A stretch of DNA of 53,843 bases from NCBI GenBank assembly GCA_903847195.1, contig CAINCZ010000116.1:1-53843 (forward strand), given 5' to 3'. This document shows, in pieces, positions 45,088-53,843 of this stretch. This stretch comes from an uncultured Acidobacteriota bacterium (lineage in GTDB: Bacteria > Acidobacteriota > Terriglobia > Terriglobales > CAINCZ01). Numbering within the stretch: the first letter of the stretch is position 1; every line of letters starts with the position of its first letter. Position numbers and translations under genes: made by a program. Below the pieces are notes generated by a model that was not told the DNA's origin, ran no database searches, and worked only from the letters and a program-made list of their open reading frames with translations.

Positions 45088-45804
45088 CTACTCGGCCGCC
45101 AGCGCCCGCGGGAACAGGATGTTGTTTTCCAGGTGGATGTGCTGGTGCAGGTCGCCTTCCATCCGCAGCAGCGCTTCGTAGAGCTTGCTGAAGCTGATGC
45201 AGGCATCCGCTGGAACAGAGTAATCGGCGCTCAGTTTGCGCATCAGCCGCAGCGCCCCGCCCGCGTTGTCGTGTTCAAACATCATCATGCGAATCGGACT
45301 CTCGACGGAGCCGAAGCAGGCGTGCGGCTGGGCGCCGTTTTCCTTCTGCGTCAGGTACGGGAACAAAATCTGCTCCTCTTTCATCAGGTGCGACTGCAGC
45401 TCTTCGGCGAGCGCCGTATACGTGGTCCGCAGTTCGTGCAATTCGTTGTGTCGCTCGCCGTGCGCCGCGCAGACCATGGTGAACAGGTTGCCGATCCGGG
45501 GAAGCTCGGCTTTCAGATAGACGTGATGCGTCTCCACGATGTGCGCGATCAACTCGCTCAGGCTCGTCGTCTGCCAGTCCTTGGCCGCCTTTGGCTCCGG
45601 CGCCTGCTGCGCTTCGTCCAGCATGCGTAACACTTTTTCGGTATGCACGCCCGCTACCGCGCACGCTTCTTCCAGCGGCTTTAATCCACCGCAGCAGTAA
45701 TCGATGCCGAGCGATTCAAAGATGCGGGCTGCCTGTGGGATCTCCAGCGCCAGCTCCCGTACTGTCTTCTCTGCGGCTGCGTTCAGTGTTCCACTCATCG
45801 TCAT
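45088..45804 (-). CDS. Iron-sulfur cluster repair di-iron protein RIC/ScdA
   Basis: About 238 residues. The N-terminal ScdA_N domain has the GIDYCCGG signature near residue 35. A hemerythrin-like four-helix domain follows with metal-ligand histidines and glutamates (HHVYLKAELP, HLMKEEQILFPYL, MMFEHDNAGG, HQHIHLENNILFPR). RIC proteins repair iron-sulfur clusters damaged by nitric oxide or oxidants. ATG 45804 is chosen because GAGGAG lies seven bases upstream; ATG 45810 and 45798 are alternatives. A Crp/Fnr-type palindrome lies upstream, and a Crp/Fnr regulator gene ends 220 bases beyond the start. Confidence 0.92.
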   Translation of the reverse strand: MTMSGTLNAAAEKTVRELALEIPQAARIFESLGIDYCCGGLKPLEEACAVAGVHTEKVLRMLDEAQQAPEPKAAKDWQTTSLSELIAHIVETHHVYLKAELPRIGNLFTMVCAAHGERHNELHELRTTYTALAEELQSHLMKEEQILFPYLTQKENGAQPHACFGSVESPIRMMMFEHDNAGGALRLMRKLSADYSVPADACISFSKLYEALLRMEGDLHQHIHLENNILFPRALAAE

Positions 45805-45883
45805 TGCCATGCTCCTCGTGTAGATTTGCCGAGCCCCACGCCCGTGCTGCACTATCAATCTAGCGGCCCCGGCACGCCGGGCC

Positions 45884-45899
45884 GATGACTTAAGTCACG
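45884..45899. promoter_or_regulatory. Crp/Fnr-type palindrome upstream of ric
   Basis: The plus strand reads GATGACTTAAGTCACG; TGACTTAAGTCA is a perfect 12-base palindrome. On the minus strand it is centred about 31 bases upstream of a TAGATT -10-like box, the spacing expected for a class II activator site. It matches 7 of 10 Crp consensus positions. Confidence 0.55.
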
Positions 45900-45940
45900 A
45901 GGTCACAAGCAAATTGTGGTGAATGGCCAGCAGGGCAGAT

Positions 45941-45956
45941 CGCCTGCCGGCAGGCG
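45941..45956. repeat. Perfect 16-base GC-rich palindrome
   Basis: CGCCTGCCGGCAGGCG lies 68 bases after the stop of the leftward Crp/Fnr regulator gene. It has no T-run. It may be a weak terminator or transcript-end structure. Confidence 0.4.
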
Positions 45957-46023
45957 AAGCAACTACGTTCGAGACTTCAGTCGCGCGGAATGCGAGGGCA
46001 GCGTGAGCCGCAGCCAGCGCAGT

Positions 46024-46734
46024 TCACTCGGACTCGACTTCCTGCTCCAGCGCCTTCAGGCTGCGCACCGATACCGTGCGCCCCTCGATGTGGATGATGC
46101 CTGACGCCTGCAACCGGCTCATGTTGCGCGACACCAGCTCGCGCACCGTGCCGATCTGCGCCGCCAGCTCCTGGTTGCTCGCCGGCAGCAGGAACTCGAT
46201 CCCTTGCGGCCCCGGCTTGCCCGCGCGGGCCAGCCGCAGCAGCAGCGCAGCCAGGCGGCTGCGCACCGTGGTGAACGAAAGCTCTTCGATGATGTTGACC
46301 AGCGTGCGCAGCCTGCGGCCCACGAAACGCAGCACCTTCAGCGCCACCTCCGGACACTCCACGCAAACCGCCCGGAAGTCCGCCTTGCTGATGAACAGCA
46401 GCACCGAATCCTTGATCGCCATCGCCGAAGCCGGATAGGCACCGCCATCGAAGACCGGCACTTCGGCAATCGAATCGCCCGGCCCGTCGATCGCGAGCAC
46501 TTGTTCGCGCCCGCCCGCCGAGCTCTTGAATATCTTCACCGCGCCCGTGTCGATCACGAACAACCCGAGGCACGGGTCGCCCTCGGTAAAAATCAGCTCG
46601 CCCATCGCGAATCGCCGCGTCAGCATACGGCGCGCGAGAAAGCTCAGCTCGTGGTCGCTCATGTCGGCGAAAAGCGGCGCTTTCGCCAGTACGGACTTCG
46701 GTTCTCTACCCGTGATCGGCGGCATGCCCGTCAT
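46024..46734 (-). CDS. Crp/Fnr-family regulator, possibly nitric-oxide responsive (Dnr/NnrR-like)
   Basis: 236 residues. A cNMP-binding domain ([24 protein letters not shown]) is followed by a dimer helix and a winged helix ([23 protein letters not shown]). Unlike the FNR-like proteins at 30882-32202 it has no N-terminal cysteine cluster, so it is not a 4Fe-4S oxygen sensor. The next leftward gene encodes RIC, and a palindrome lies between them. This makes regulation of RIC by nitric oxide or redox stress likely, but it is inferred from position. Confidence 0.88.
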   Translation of the reverse strand: MTGMPPITGREPKSVLAKAPLFADMSDHELSFLARRMLTRRFAMGELIFTEGDPCLGLFVIDTGAVKIFKSSAGGREQVLAIDGPGDSIAEVPVFDGGAYPASAMAIKDSVLLFISKADFRAVCVECPEVALKVLRFVGRRLRTLVNIIEELSFTTVRSRLAALLLRLARAGKPGPQGIEFLLPASNQELAAQIGTVRELVSRNMSRLQASGIIHIEGRTVSVRSLKALEQEVESE

Positions 46735-46877
46735 TTTACCCTGCTCCGGCCCGGCTTTTCTTGCCTAGTGTGGGATGTAGCCGTCATGGCAGCCGTTTTG
46801 TTCCGATTGTGGAACACGCTCCGGAGCGGCCTGCCGAGCCGCTTTGGCTGGGCTATACTTCGGTACTTCCAGCCATC

Positions 46878-48425
46878 ATGCTATTCAAGACCATCAGCGC
46901 CGCCGTGTTTGGCATCGACGCCAATCTCATCGATGTCGAGGTTGACGTCTCCGGCGTCAAGCTCAATGAAGATCGCTTCACCACCGTCGGACTGCCGGAT
47001 ACCGCCGTGCGCGAGAGCCGCGAACGCGTCCGCGCCGCGCTCAAGAACTGCGGCTACGACATTCCGCCCACGCACATCACCATCAACCTGGCGCCCGCCG
47101 ACATCAAGAAGGAAGGCTCGGGCTTCGATCTGCCCATGGCCATGGGCATCGTCGGCGCTTATGGCGGGCTGACCCAGCGCGACATCTCGGACTGGCTGCT
47201 GGTCGGCGAGCTCTCGCTCGATGGTGGACTGCGCGGCATTCGCGGCGCCCTGCCCATCGCCATCGCGGCGCGCGCCCGCCAGATTAAGCGCCTGATCGTG
47301 CCCGAGGTGAACGCGCGCGAGGCGGCCGTGGTGCAGGGCGTCAGCGTCTATCCCGTGCGGACGCTGATGGAAGTGGTGCAGCTCCTCAATACCGGCAATG
47401 GCGTTGTCCCCATCGAAGTGGATGGCCGCTCGTTGCTGGATGAAGCGCAACAGTTCGGCGTCGATTTCCGCGACGTCCGCGGCCAGCAGACCGCCAAGCG
47501 CGCGCTCGAGATCGCCTGCTCAGGCGGACACAACATCCTGATGATCGGTCCTCCGGGCGGTGGCAAGACGATGCTGGCCAAGCGCATTCCGACCATTCTG
47601 CCGCCGTTCACCTTCGAGGAGGCGCTGGAAACCACAAAGATCCACAGCGTTGCGGGCGTGCTCGACAACAGCACGGGCCTGGTCGGCGTGCGCCCGTTCC
47701 GCGCCCCGCACCATACCATCAGCGACGCCGGGTTGATCGGCGGAGGCATGGTGCCGCGTCCCGGCGAAGTCTCGCTCGCCCACAACGGTGTGCTGTTCCT
47801 CGACGAGTTGCCCGAGTTCCCGCGCAACGTGCTCGAAGTGATGCGCCAGCCGCTCGAAGATGGCACGGTCTGCATCGCCCGCGCCGCCATGTCGCTCACC
47901 TTCCCGGCGCGCTTCATGCTGGCCGCCGCCATGAACCCGTGCCCGTGCGGCTTCTATAACGACCGCCAGCGTGAGTGCCATTGCACCCCGCCGATGATCC
48001 AGCGCTACCTGTCGCGCATCTCGGGGCCGCTGCTCGACCGCATCGACATTCACATCGACATTCCGGCCGTGAACTACAAGGAACTGCGCGCCCCCTCGGC
48101 GCCCGAGGGTTCGGCACAGATTCGCGAACGGGTGATCCGCGCGCGCGAAGTGCAGCTCAACCGCTTCGCCCAGGCCAAGGAGCGCAGCTACTGCAACGCG
48201 CAGATGTCAGCCCGCCAGATCCGCGCGCACTGCGACCTCACGACCGATTGCGAGCGCCTGCTCGAACGCGCCATGACCCAGCAGGGCCTCAGCGCCCGCG
48301 CCCACGACCGCATTCTGAAAGTCGCCCGCACGGTCGCCGATCTTGAAGGCGTGCCCAACATCGAACCCAAGCACATCGCCGAGGCCATTCAGTACCGCAG
48401 TTTGGACAGGACGTACTGGACGTAA
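46878..48425 (+). CDS. comM: ComM/YifB-family magnesium-chelatase-like ATPase
   Basis: 515 residues, near the family's 506. An N-terminal Lon-protease-like domain (beginning [15 protein letters not shown]) is followed by the AAA+ module with Walker [11 protein letters not shown] near residue 220 and Walker [12 protein letters not shown], then NPCPCGFY with the zinc-type cysteines. ComM is a helicase that promotes branch migration during natural transformation. ATG 46878 gives the conserved N-terminus. Confidence 0.93.
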   Translation: MLFKTISAAVFGIDANLIDVEVDVSGVKLNEDRFTTVGLPDTAVRESRERVRAALKNCGYDIPPTHITINLAPADIKKEGSGFDLPMAMGIVGAYGGLTQRDISDWLLVGELSLDGGLRGIRGALPIAIAARARQIKRLIVPEVNAREAAVVQGVSVYPVRTLMEVVQLLNTGNGVVPIEVDGRSLLDEAQQFGVDFRDVRGQQTAKRALEIACSGGHNILMIGPPGGGKTMLAKRIPTILPPFTFEEALETTKIHSVAGVLDNSTGLVGVRPFRAPHHTISDAGLIGGGMVPRPGEVSLAHNGVLFLDELPEFPRNVLEVMRQPLEDGTVCIARAAMSLTFPARFMLAAAMNPCPCGFYNDRQRECHCTPPMIQRYLSRISGPLLDRIDIHIDIPAVNYKELRAPSAPEGSAQIRERVIRAREVQLNRFAQAKERSYCNAQMSARQIRAHCDLTTDCERLLERAMTQQGLSARAHDRILKVARTVADLEGVPNIEPKHIAEAIQYRSLDRTYWT

Positions 48426-48454
48426 GGTATTGAGCCGGGTGCCCCACCCGCACG

Positions 48455-48490
48455 CCCCGCTTTTGGGCATTAGGGCGGGGGGTTTGATTT
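48455..48490 (+). terminator. Possible weak terminator after comM
   Basis: CCCCGC (48455-48460) pairs with GCGGGG (48475-48480) around a 14-base loop and is followed by a T-rich but interrupted tail (GGTTTGATTTT). The stem is short, so confidence is low. Confidence 0.35.
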
Positions 48491-48539
48491 TGCATTTGAA
48501 TTGTCCGGATGCGGGAAGCGAAGAGTAGCGGCCGCCCCG

Positions 48540-49448
48540 CTACTTCGCCCGCGGATGCGTCTGGTCGTACACCTGCATCAGGTGCTTGGTCGAAAGCTGC
48601 GTATAGCGCTGTGTGGTCGCCAGTCGCTCGTGGCCGAGCAACTCCTGGATGGCGCGCAGGTCGGCCCCCTCCTCCAACATATGAGTACCGAAGGCGTGCC
48701 TCAAAGTGTGCGGATGCACCTCGGCGGGCAGCCCCTTGGCTATCGCCACCTGCTTTACGATCCGCCCGACGGAGCGCGTCGTGAGCCTGCCGCCGCGCTG
48801 GTTGATCAGCACGGCCGGCGTCGTCTTGCGAACCGCGCCGAGCAGCCTCTGCCGCGCGGGCAGGTAGATTGCCAGCGCCTCGCGCGCGGCGTCGCCGAAC
48901 GGCACCATGCGCTCCTTCTTGCCTTTGCCGCGCACCAGGATGGACTCGGCTGCCAGGCTGATGCTATCGAGGTTCAAACCCGTCAGCTCCGAGTTGCGCA
49001 GACCACAGCCGTAGAGCAGTTCAAAAATCAGCCGGTCGCGCTCGGCAAAGGCGGCGCACTCCGGCATCTGCCCATCGAGTACCGTGTTCATCTCTTCGAT
49101 GGTGGGCACGCGCGGCAGCTTCTTCGGCAGCTTGGGCGTGGCCACCAGCCGCGCCGGATTCTGCTGCACCTCTCCTTCGCGGGCCAGCCACTTAAAGAGG
49201 GAGCGCACCGCCGCCAGCGCCCGCGCCACCGACGGCTTGCTCAGTCCCTGCGCGTAAAGTTGCGCCAGAAAACCGCGAATCACCACGTGATCGATCTCTT
49301 CCGCGCGCGCCTTTCCCGCGTAAAGGGCAAAGCGCTCCAGATCGCTAGTGTAGGCCTTGAGCGTGTGCGGCGAGGAGTTCTGCTCAGCGAGTGATCGCAG
49401 AAACCGCGCAACCTGCTTACTCGTTGGCGTCAGGACTTCGCGGCTCAT
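48540..49448 (-). CDS. xerC: Tyrosine recombinase, XerC type
   Basis: 302 residues. The N-terminal SAM-like core-binding domain (about 8-95) precedes the catalytic domain with arginine in GCGLRNSEL, the HTLRH box ([14 protein letters not shown]), the second histidine in [11 protein letters not shown], and the tyrosine nucleophile in RYTQLS. Xer proteins resolve chromosome dimers at dif. The start overlaps the xerD-type stop by four bases (ATGA), so both are translated together. Whether this one is XerC or XerD in function is uncertain; the name follows sequence feel and order. Confidence 0.85.
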   Translation of the reverse strand: MSREVLTPTSKQVARFLRSLAEQNSSPHTLKAYTSDLERFALYAGKARAEEIDHVVIRGFLAQLYAQGLSKPSVARALAAVRSLFKWLAREGEVQQNPARLVATPKLPKKLPRVPTIEEMNTVLDGQMPECAAFAERDRLIFELLYGCGLRNSELTGLNLDSISLAAESILVRGKGKKERMVPFGDAAREALAIYLPARQRLLGAVRKTTPAVLINQRGGRLTTRSVGRIVKQVAIAKGLPAEVHPHTLRHAFGTHMLEEGADLRAIQELLGHERLATTQRYTQLSTKHLMQVYDQTHPRAK

Positions 49449-50395
49449 GCCTTCCTGCTCCTTGCCCGCGGATGGTGATCGAAGTAAACGGTCTTGAGCC
49501 GGTTCATCGCCAGGTGCGTGTAGACCTGCGTCGTCGAGATGTCGGCGTGCCCCAGCAGGCTCTGCACCGTGCGCAGGTCCGCGCCGTTTTCGACCATGTG
49601 CGTAGCGCAACTATGGCGCAGCATGTGCGGACTCGCATGGCGCGCGCCTCCCGCCGAAGTCGCCGACACGATCTGCCACACGCGCTGCCGGCTCAGCCTG
49701 CGCCCGCCGCGGGCGACGAACAGCATGGCCGAGTTCTTGCCGTTGCACAGGCGAACGCGCACATTCGCCATGTACTCGCGAAGGGCCTCGATCGCCGCGC
49801 GGCCCAGCGGAACAATCCGTTCCTTGTCTCCCTTGCCGCGCACCAGCACATAGCCGAGGTCGAGCTTCACGTCCTCCACCTTGGCGCCGCAGACTTCCGA
49901 TACACGCAACCCGCCTGCATAGAGCACCTCCAGCAGCGTGCGGTTGCGCGTGGCCAGCGCCTGTGCCGTCGCTGTGTCGACTCCCTTCAACTCCTCGGCG
50001 GGCCCGATCATATGCTCCACCTCTTCGCGGGTGAGCATCTTGGGCAGGACCTTCCACTGCTTCGGCGTGTCCAGGTTGAGCGTGGGATCGACTTCGATGT
50101 GCCGGTCCAGCAGCAGGTGGCGGTAGAGTTGCCGCAGCGCGCTCAACTTGCGTGCTACCGAGCGTCCGTCCAGTGCAGCGTGCTTCTTCTCGTTTTTGGA
50201 GTGCAGCAGGTGATCCAGGTAATCGCGCACGTCCTGCCGGCGCGCAGCGGCAATCAACCGCTTTCTCTTGGTGAGGAAGTCTGCGAACCGCCCAATGTCC
50301 TGCCCGTAAGCCTCCACGGTCAGGCGAGCCAGTCCCTTTTCGATTCTGAGGTAGTCGAGGAAGCCGGCGACGGCCCGTTCGTTGGAAAGCGCCAT
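49445..50395 (-). CDS. xerD: Tyrosine recombinase, XerD type
   Basis: 316 residues. It has the same fold as the overlapping partner, with catalytic residues in [31 protein letters not shown] and the tyrosine in VYTHLA. An adjacent pair of different Xer proteins fits a two-recombinase dif system. ATG 50395 begins the conserved domain; an upstream frame encodes a low-complexity Trp/Gly/Ile stretch from a tandem repeat and was left out. Confidence 0.85.
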   Translation of the reverse strand: MALSNERAVAGFLDYLRIEKGLARLTVEAYGQDIGRFADFLTKRKRLIAAARRQDVRDYLDHLLHSKNEKKHAALDGRSVARKLSALRQLYRHLLLDRHIEVDPTLNLDTPKQWKVLPKMLTREEVEHMIGPAEELKGVDTATAQALATRNRTLLEVLYAGGLRVSEVCGAKVEDVKLDLGYVLVRGKGDKERIVPLGRAAIEALREYMANVRVRLCNGKNSAMLFVARGGRRLSRQRVWQIVSATSAGGARHASPHMLRHSCATHMVENGADLRTVQSLLGHADISTTQVYTHLAMNRLKTVYFDHHPRARSRKA

Positions 50396-50431
50396 GGCAT
50401 GAGTATGCCCGTTATCGGACACGTTGGTAAT

Positions 50432-50479
50432 GACACCCCAGATGCCACCCCAGATGACACCCCAGATGCCACCCCGGCG
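50432..50479. repeat. Four tandem 12-base repeats
   Basis: Alternating units GACACCCCAGAT and GCCACCCCAGAT occur as units 1-4 (the last one ends CCGGCG). They lie 37 bases upstream of the xerD-type gene in the 240-base gap after ispG. Length variation between strains would be expected. Confidence 0.8.
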
Positions 50480-50635
50480 ATCCGCAGATTTGACGACATC
50501 AATGTCAGATATGACGACGGTGTTTGGACGGTGCAGGGATGGACTTCGCAACACCGATTGTCGGGACCGCGCGCTTCAGTTCGGGGCTGCGTCGTCAGGG
50601 GACGGCCGGACCAGCCCGAGTTGCGGTGGGCGAAC

Positions 50636-51874
50636 TTATAGGGTCCTGCCTACGGGCACAGCGCCGTAATGGCTGTCCACGTAGTCGTCGAGAATCTGCA
50701 GGAACTCGGCCACGATGTGGTCGCCGCGCAGAGTCGTCGTAAGACGTCCGTCGACAAAGACGGGCGCCTTCGGCTCTTCCATCGTGCCGGGCAGTGAGAT
50801 GCCGATGTTCGAGTGCTTCGATTCGCCGGGGCCATTGACGATGCAGCCCATGACAGCGACCTTCATGTCTTCGACGCCCGCGTAGCGCAGCTTCCACTCC
50901 GGCATCTGGCGGCGGATATGCGCCTGAATCTGTTCCGCCATATCCTGGAAAAACGTGCTGGTGGTACGGCCGCAGCCGGGGCAGGCGGTGACCTGCGGGG
51001 TAAAGCTGCGAATGCCGATCGACTGCAAAATTTGCTGCGCCACCGTCACCTCTTCCGAGCGGTCGCCGCCGGGCGCGGGCGTGAGCGAAACGCGGATGGT
51101 GTCGCCGATGCCTTCCTGCAGCAGAATGGAGAGCGCGGCGGTGGAAGCGACGATCCCCTTGCTCCCCATGCCAGCTTCGGTCAGTCCGAGATGCAGCGGA
51201 TAATCACAGCGGGCGGCCAGCGTGCGGTAGACGTCAATCAGGTCCTGCACAGTGCTGACCTTGGCGCTGAGGATGATCTGCCGGTGGCGCATGCCGTAGG
51301 TCTCCGCCAGTTCGGCCGAGCGCAGCGCGCTCTGGACCATCGCCTCCATCATCACCTCGCGGCCCATCATGGGCTGGGCAGCGTGGGCGTTTTCATCCAT
51401 CATGCGGGCCAGCAATTGCTGGTCGAGCGATCCCCAGTTGACGCCGATGCGCACCGGTTTGTCGTTGGCGACGGCAACCTCGATCATGGTGCGGAAGTTG
51501 TCGTCGTCCTTGCGGCCGACGCTGACGTTGCCGGGATTGATGCGGTACTTGGCAAGTGCGCGCGCGCATGCAGGGAAGCGCTTCAGCAGCAGGTGGCCGT
51601 TGTAGTGGAAGTCGCCGATGATGGGCACGCTTACGCCCTGGTCGGCGAGCGCGGCCACGATCTGGGGCACCGCCTCGGCGGCGCCTTCGTTGTTGACCGT
51701 GACACGCACCAGCTCCGATCCGGCGCGGGCCAGGGCCGCCACCTGCTTGACCGTGGAGGCGACGTCGGCCGTGTCGGTGTTGGTCATCGATTGCACAACG
51801 ATGGGCGCGGCGGAGCCGATGTGCACGCCGCCGACCTGGGCCGTAACCGTCTTCTTACGCTGTATCTCTGCCAT
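50636..51874 (-). CDS. ispG: 4-hydroxy-3-methylbut-2-en-1-yl diphosphate synthase IspG (GcpE)
   Basis: 412 residues. It starts with the conserved [22 protein letters not shown] and has the cluster ligands CPGCGRT near residue 300 and [10 protein letters not shown] near residue 345. IspG reduces MEcPP to HMBPP in the MEP isoprenoid pathway using a 4Fe-4S cluster. It is the compact bacterial form without the extra domain seen in plants and Chlamydia. ATG 51874 matches the usual N-terminus; the ribosome-binding site is weak. Its product ultimately feeds polyprenyl synthases such as the one at 22221-23219. Confidence 0.95.
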   Translation of the reverse strand: MAEIQRKKTVTAQVGGVHIGSAAPIVVQSMTNTDTADVASTVKQVAALARAGSELVRVTVNNEGAAEAVPQIVAALADQGVSVPIIGDFHYNGHLLLKRFPACARALAKYRINPGNVSVGRKDDDNFRTMIEVAVANDKPVRIGVNWGSLDQQLLARMMDENAHAAQPMMGREVMMEAMVQSALRSAELAETYGMRHRQIILSAKVSTVQDLIDVYRTLAARCDYPLHLGLTEAGMGSKGIVASTAALSILLQEGIGDTIRVSLTPAPGGDRSEEVTVAQQILQSIGIRSFTPQVTACPGCGRTTSTFFQDMAEQIQAHIRRQMPEWKLRYAGVEDMKVAVMGCIVNGPGESKHSNIGISLPGTMEEPKAPVFVDGRLTTTLRGDHIVAEFLQILDDYVDSHYGAVPVGRTL

Positions 51875-52074
51875 AAAACTCAGTTTAGCACTCGATCTGC
51901 GGTCTTCTGCGAGGATCGAAGCCGTCCCGCGCGAGCTGCCCAAAGGTGCGGGTTAAGGCCGAACTAGGGCGGGATTCCGCTTGAGCAGCCGCAGCGAATT
52001 GCCCGGCAGCAGGCGTTGCACGCCACGCCCGGCGCGCGCGTTGAGCGCGAACGCGGGCCAATGGAGAAATACGA

Positions 52075-52410
52075 TTATCGCTTTGCTGCCGGTTTCGCCT
52101 TGAGCTTGTGTTGCAGCAGGTCCATGACCTTCCGGACCTCGTAGTAGGCCGTGTGGCGCGCATTCTCCGAGACGCTGGCCTTGAAGTTGCCGTAGCTGAT
52201 TCCGTTCACCGCCGCAGCCATGGCCTCGGCCACGCGCTGGCGTGGGATGAGCGCCCGGAACAGATAATCGCGTTCGGTGGTCTCTTCCACGATGGCCTCG
52301 GGAAAGACCCGCTCGATGTCACCGCGCACGCGCGCGCGGACCAGCAGATTTTCGCTGTGTTTATCCGGCTCCACGATCGACAGATATGCGTTCCGCAGGA
52401 AGACCCACAC
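52075..52410 (-). CDS. Conserved-looking small protein of unknown function
   Basis: 111 residues if started at GTG 52410, which has AAAGGAG eight bases upstream; longer frames from further upstream add cysteine- and arginine-rich sequence that does not look like protein. The sequence begins VWVFLRNAYLSIVEPDKHSENLLVRARVRGDIERVFPEA. It is mixed alpha/beta, without signal peptide or membrane segment, and has a basic C-terminal tail (KLKAKPAAKR). It has the look of a widespread small family, but I cannot assign a function. Confidence 0.7.
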   Translation of the reverse strand: MWVFLRNAYLSIVEPDKHSENLLVRARVRGDIERVFPEAIVEETTERDYLFRALIPRQRVAEAMAAAVNGISYGNFKASVSENARHTAYYEVRKVMDLLQHKLKAKPAAKR

Positions 52411-52789
52411 AGTGGTTCTCCTTTCCCTTCGGCAGCCTAACGGTGTAACCGCTGTTCCTGAGCAGTTTCGTTGGTTAGCCGGGAAAAGCAAGTGTTTTCT
52501 GCGGTACGCCTCCGATGCGCCGTGCCCGATGAAGTCAAAGAGCAGCGAATTCGGCTCAGGCAACCCATTACGGTCCAGTCGTCTTCAGGTTGGACTCGCG
52601 CTGCAGGTCATACATGTCACACCAGACTCGCGCGCAGGTTTCGTGCCGACGGTGCTCAGCAACGCCGGCAAGGTAGATTTCTGCCCTAGTCGGCGGGAGG
52701 GAGTGCCGACACCCACTTGGATTCTAGAAGGATTTGTGGAGAGTGCAGAAGTAGATTCGCGCGGGCAGGGTGTGAGTTGCGGCAAGCTC
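52411..52789. other. Intergenic region without a supported gene
   Basis: About 380 bases between the small protein gene and the terminator at 52790. Open frames on either strand have no ribosome-binding site or recognisable domain. The base composition is more even than in the neighbouring genes. Confidence 0.45.
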
Positions 52790-52821
52790 AAAAAAGTAAG
52801 GCGGACCGTTGCCGGTCCGCC
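52790..52821 (-). terminator. Rho-independent terminator
   Basis: GGCGGACCG/CGGTCCGCC, a perfect 9-base stem with a 4-base loop. On the minus strand it is followed by TTACTTTTTT, 17 bases after the stop of the small secreted protein. Confidence 0.85.
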
Positions 52822-52837
52822 ACCAGGTTTGCGGTGT

Positions 52838-53254
52838 TTATGAGGCCGACTTTCGGGCGGCGACTATTTCATCCAGAGCAGCGCGTACTGCGATGCGGCT
52901 GCGCTCCTGATCGACTCCCATGCGTATCAGACCTTCACGAACGCATCCTGTGCGAAGTTGCTCGAGCAGCGCGGAGGAATCGAGCTTCAACTGCTGCGCG
53001 ACGAGCATGGCGGTCGCGAACTGTCCGAAGTTCTTTGCGCTGGAAGCGTTATAGAGTTTGACGATCTGGCCCTGCGAGAGTCCGGTCCGCTGCCGCACCA
53101 ACTGCATGCTCGGGCCGGTCAACTGCTCGGTCCCTAGTGGCTGCTGCCGGACTTCGCTGGCCGCAGCTTGGGCCATGCCAATGTTCATGGATTGGGAAAA
53201 TGCCAACAATGGAATGAGTAGAAGAAAAGAGAGTAGAAGGACAGATTTCCTCAT
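52838..53254 (-). CDS. Small secreted protein of unknown function
   Basis: 138 residues. A clear signal peptide (about 1-21, MRKSVLLLSFLLLIPLLAFS) is followed by a mostly helical mature part. A segment near 60-72 (RTGLSQGQIVKLYN) looks like a short helix-turn-helix-like repeat but has no assigned family. ATG 53254 has AGGAGG six bases upstream. The gene stands alone with its own terminator. Confidence 0.8.
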   Translation of the reverse strand: MRKSVLLLSFLLLIPLLAFSQSMNIGMAQAAASEVRQQPLGTEQLTGPSMQLVRQRTGLSQGQIVKLYNASSAKNFGQFATAMLVAQQLKLDSSALLEQLRTGCVREGLIRMGVDQERSRIAVRAALDEIVAARKSAS

Positions 53255-53440
53255 ATTCGCCTCCTGAGGAAGATACTTGGGAACACCCATGAATGGGCCC
53301 GCGAGAAGCATAGGAGGCTGGGTGAGGCGTGCAGCAACAAAACATCCGGCGGTTCAGGGCGGAGTCCGCATTCGGGAATGGACGGCGGGTCTCAGCGGGC
53401 TACCTTGGCGCTGTACCGAATGCCAAGACTACCTAGATGC

Positions 53441-53464
53441 AAAACGCCCTCCTTGCGGAGGGCG
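53441..53464 (-). terminator. Rho-independent terminator after rho
   Basis: CGCCCTCC/GGAGGGCG, an 8-base stem with a TTGC loop, followed on the minus strand by TTTT. It lies 28 bases after the rho stop codon. Confidence 0.85.
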
Positions 53465-53492
53465 CTTCGATTTAACGATTGAATTCAGCCGC

Positions 53493-53843
53493 TTAGAGCG
53501 AACTCATGTTCGACAGGAAGACGGCATTGCTGGCGGTCTTCGAGAGCTTGTCGATGAGCAGTTCCATGGCTTCGACGGGCGACAGCGGGTTGAGCACCTT
53601 GCGCAGTACCCAGATGCGCGCCAAGTCGTCCTTGGGGATGAGCAACTCTTCCTTACGGGTGCCGGAGCGCTGGATGTCGATGGCCGGGAAGACGCGCTTA
53701 TCGACCAGCTTGCGGTCGAGGATGATTTCGCAGTTGCCCGTGCCCTTGAATTCTTCAAAGATCACGTCGTCCATACGCGAGCCGGTATCGACCAGCGCGG
53801 TGGCGATGATGGTCAGCGAGCCGCCCTCTTCGATGTTGCGGGC
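53493..53843 (-). CDS. rho: Transcription termination factor Rho, C-terminal part (partial)
   Basis: The last 116 residues of Rho; the gene continues beyond the right edge. Reading inward from the edge gives [37 protein letters not shown], in which [17 protein letters not shown] is a hallmark of Rho. The [10 protein letters not shown] segment and the C-terminal LL(I/D)[12 protein letters not shown] also fit. Rho is the hexameric RNA helicase that ends transcription. The frame is open through the edge without interruption. Confidence 0.95.
   Translation of the reverse strand, partial: ARNIEEGGSLTIIATALVDTGSRMDDVIFEEFKGTGNCEIILDRKLVDKRVFPAIDIQRSGTRKEELLIPKDDLARIWVLRKVLNPLSPVEAMELLIDKLSKTASNAVFLSNMSSL

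Overview
The window reads as chromosomal DNA of a GC-rich Gram-negative bacterium, most probably an acidobacterium. That placement is an inference from gene content: a secreted YCF48/sortilin-type propeller protein beside a large PIG-L deacetylase, tandem Crp/Fnr proteins, multihaem cytochromes, a YwiC-like protein and paired Xer recombinases. Only about 13 bases of 16S rRNA are present, so no rRNA-based placement is possible. Mixed ATG/GTG/TTG starts (and one probable CTG start) occur. I see no insertion sequence, prophage, CRISPR array or tRNA.

Layout. 1-600: the 5' edge of a leftward 16S rRNA gene with its leader (boxA, stem-loops, two tandem strong promoters). 700-2300: rightward ABC exporter. 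2300-7430: leftward solitary N6-adenine methyltransferase, then a histidine kinase / NtrC-type regulator pair with a small degenerate receiver-DHp protein. 8100-14500: leftward PIG-L deacetylase, APC permease and secreted propeller protein. 14976-17433: RRM protein and the GTPase TypA/BipA. 17686-22164: nitrogen-status set amtB-glnK-glnD. 22221-28144: leftward larC-metG-tatD-yajQ-polyprenyl synthase. 28360-30743: argS and a cold-shock protein.

30882-42794 is the most distinctive part. Two adjacent FNR-like proteins (the second has lost its DNA-binding domain) precede a DmsE/MtrA-type decahaem cytochrome and an MtrB/PioB-type outer-membrane barrel. Then come an 11-haem cytochrome fused to a membrane b-type cytochrome (CbcL-like) and a 3-TM, 7-haem NapC/NirT-family cytochrome (ImcH-like). 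A haem-biosynthesis-type radical SAM/SPASM enzyme and a YwiC-like membrane protein follow. Together these can be read as a complete route from the quinone pool through the periplasm and across the outer membrane, that is, extracellular electron transfer, plus regulation and haem supply. Six related palindromes of the form GTGA-N6-TCA(C/T) lie upstream of genes in this region and of a nearby nitric-oxide-type repair gene. They suggest one Crp/Fnr regulon.

42900-53843: SplB-like radical SAM protein, a Tat-exported metallophosphoesterase with a probable CTG start, RIC/ScdA iron-sulfur repair protein with its own Crp/Fnr regulator, ComM-type ATPase, overlapping xerD-xerC, ispG, two small proteins, and the C-terminus of Rho running off the right edge.

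Coordinates of short sites were counted by eye and may be off by one base.
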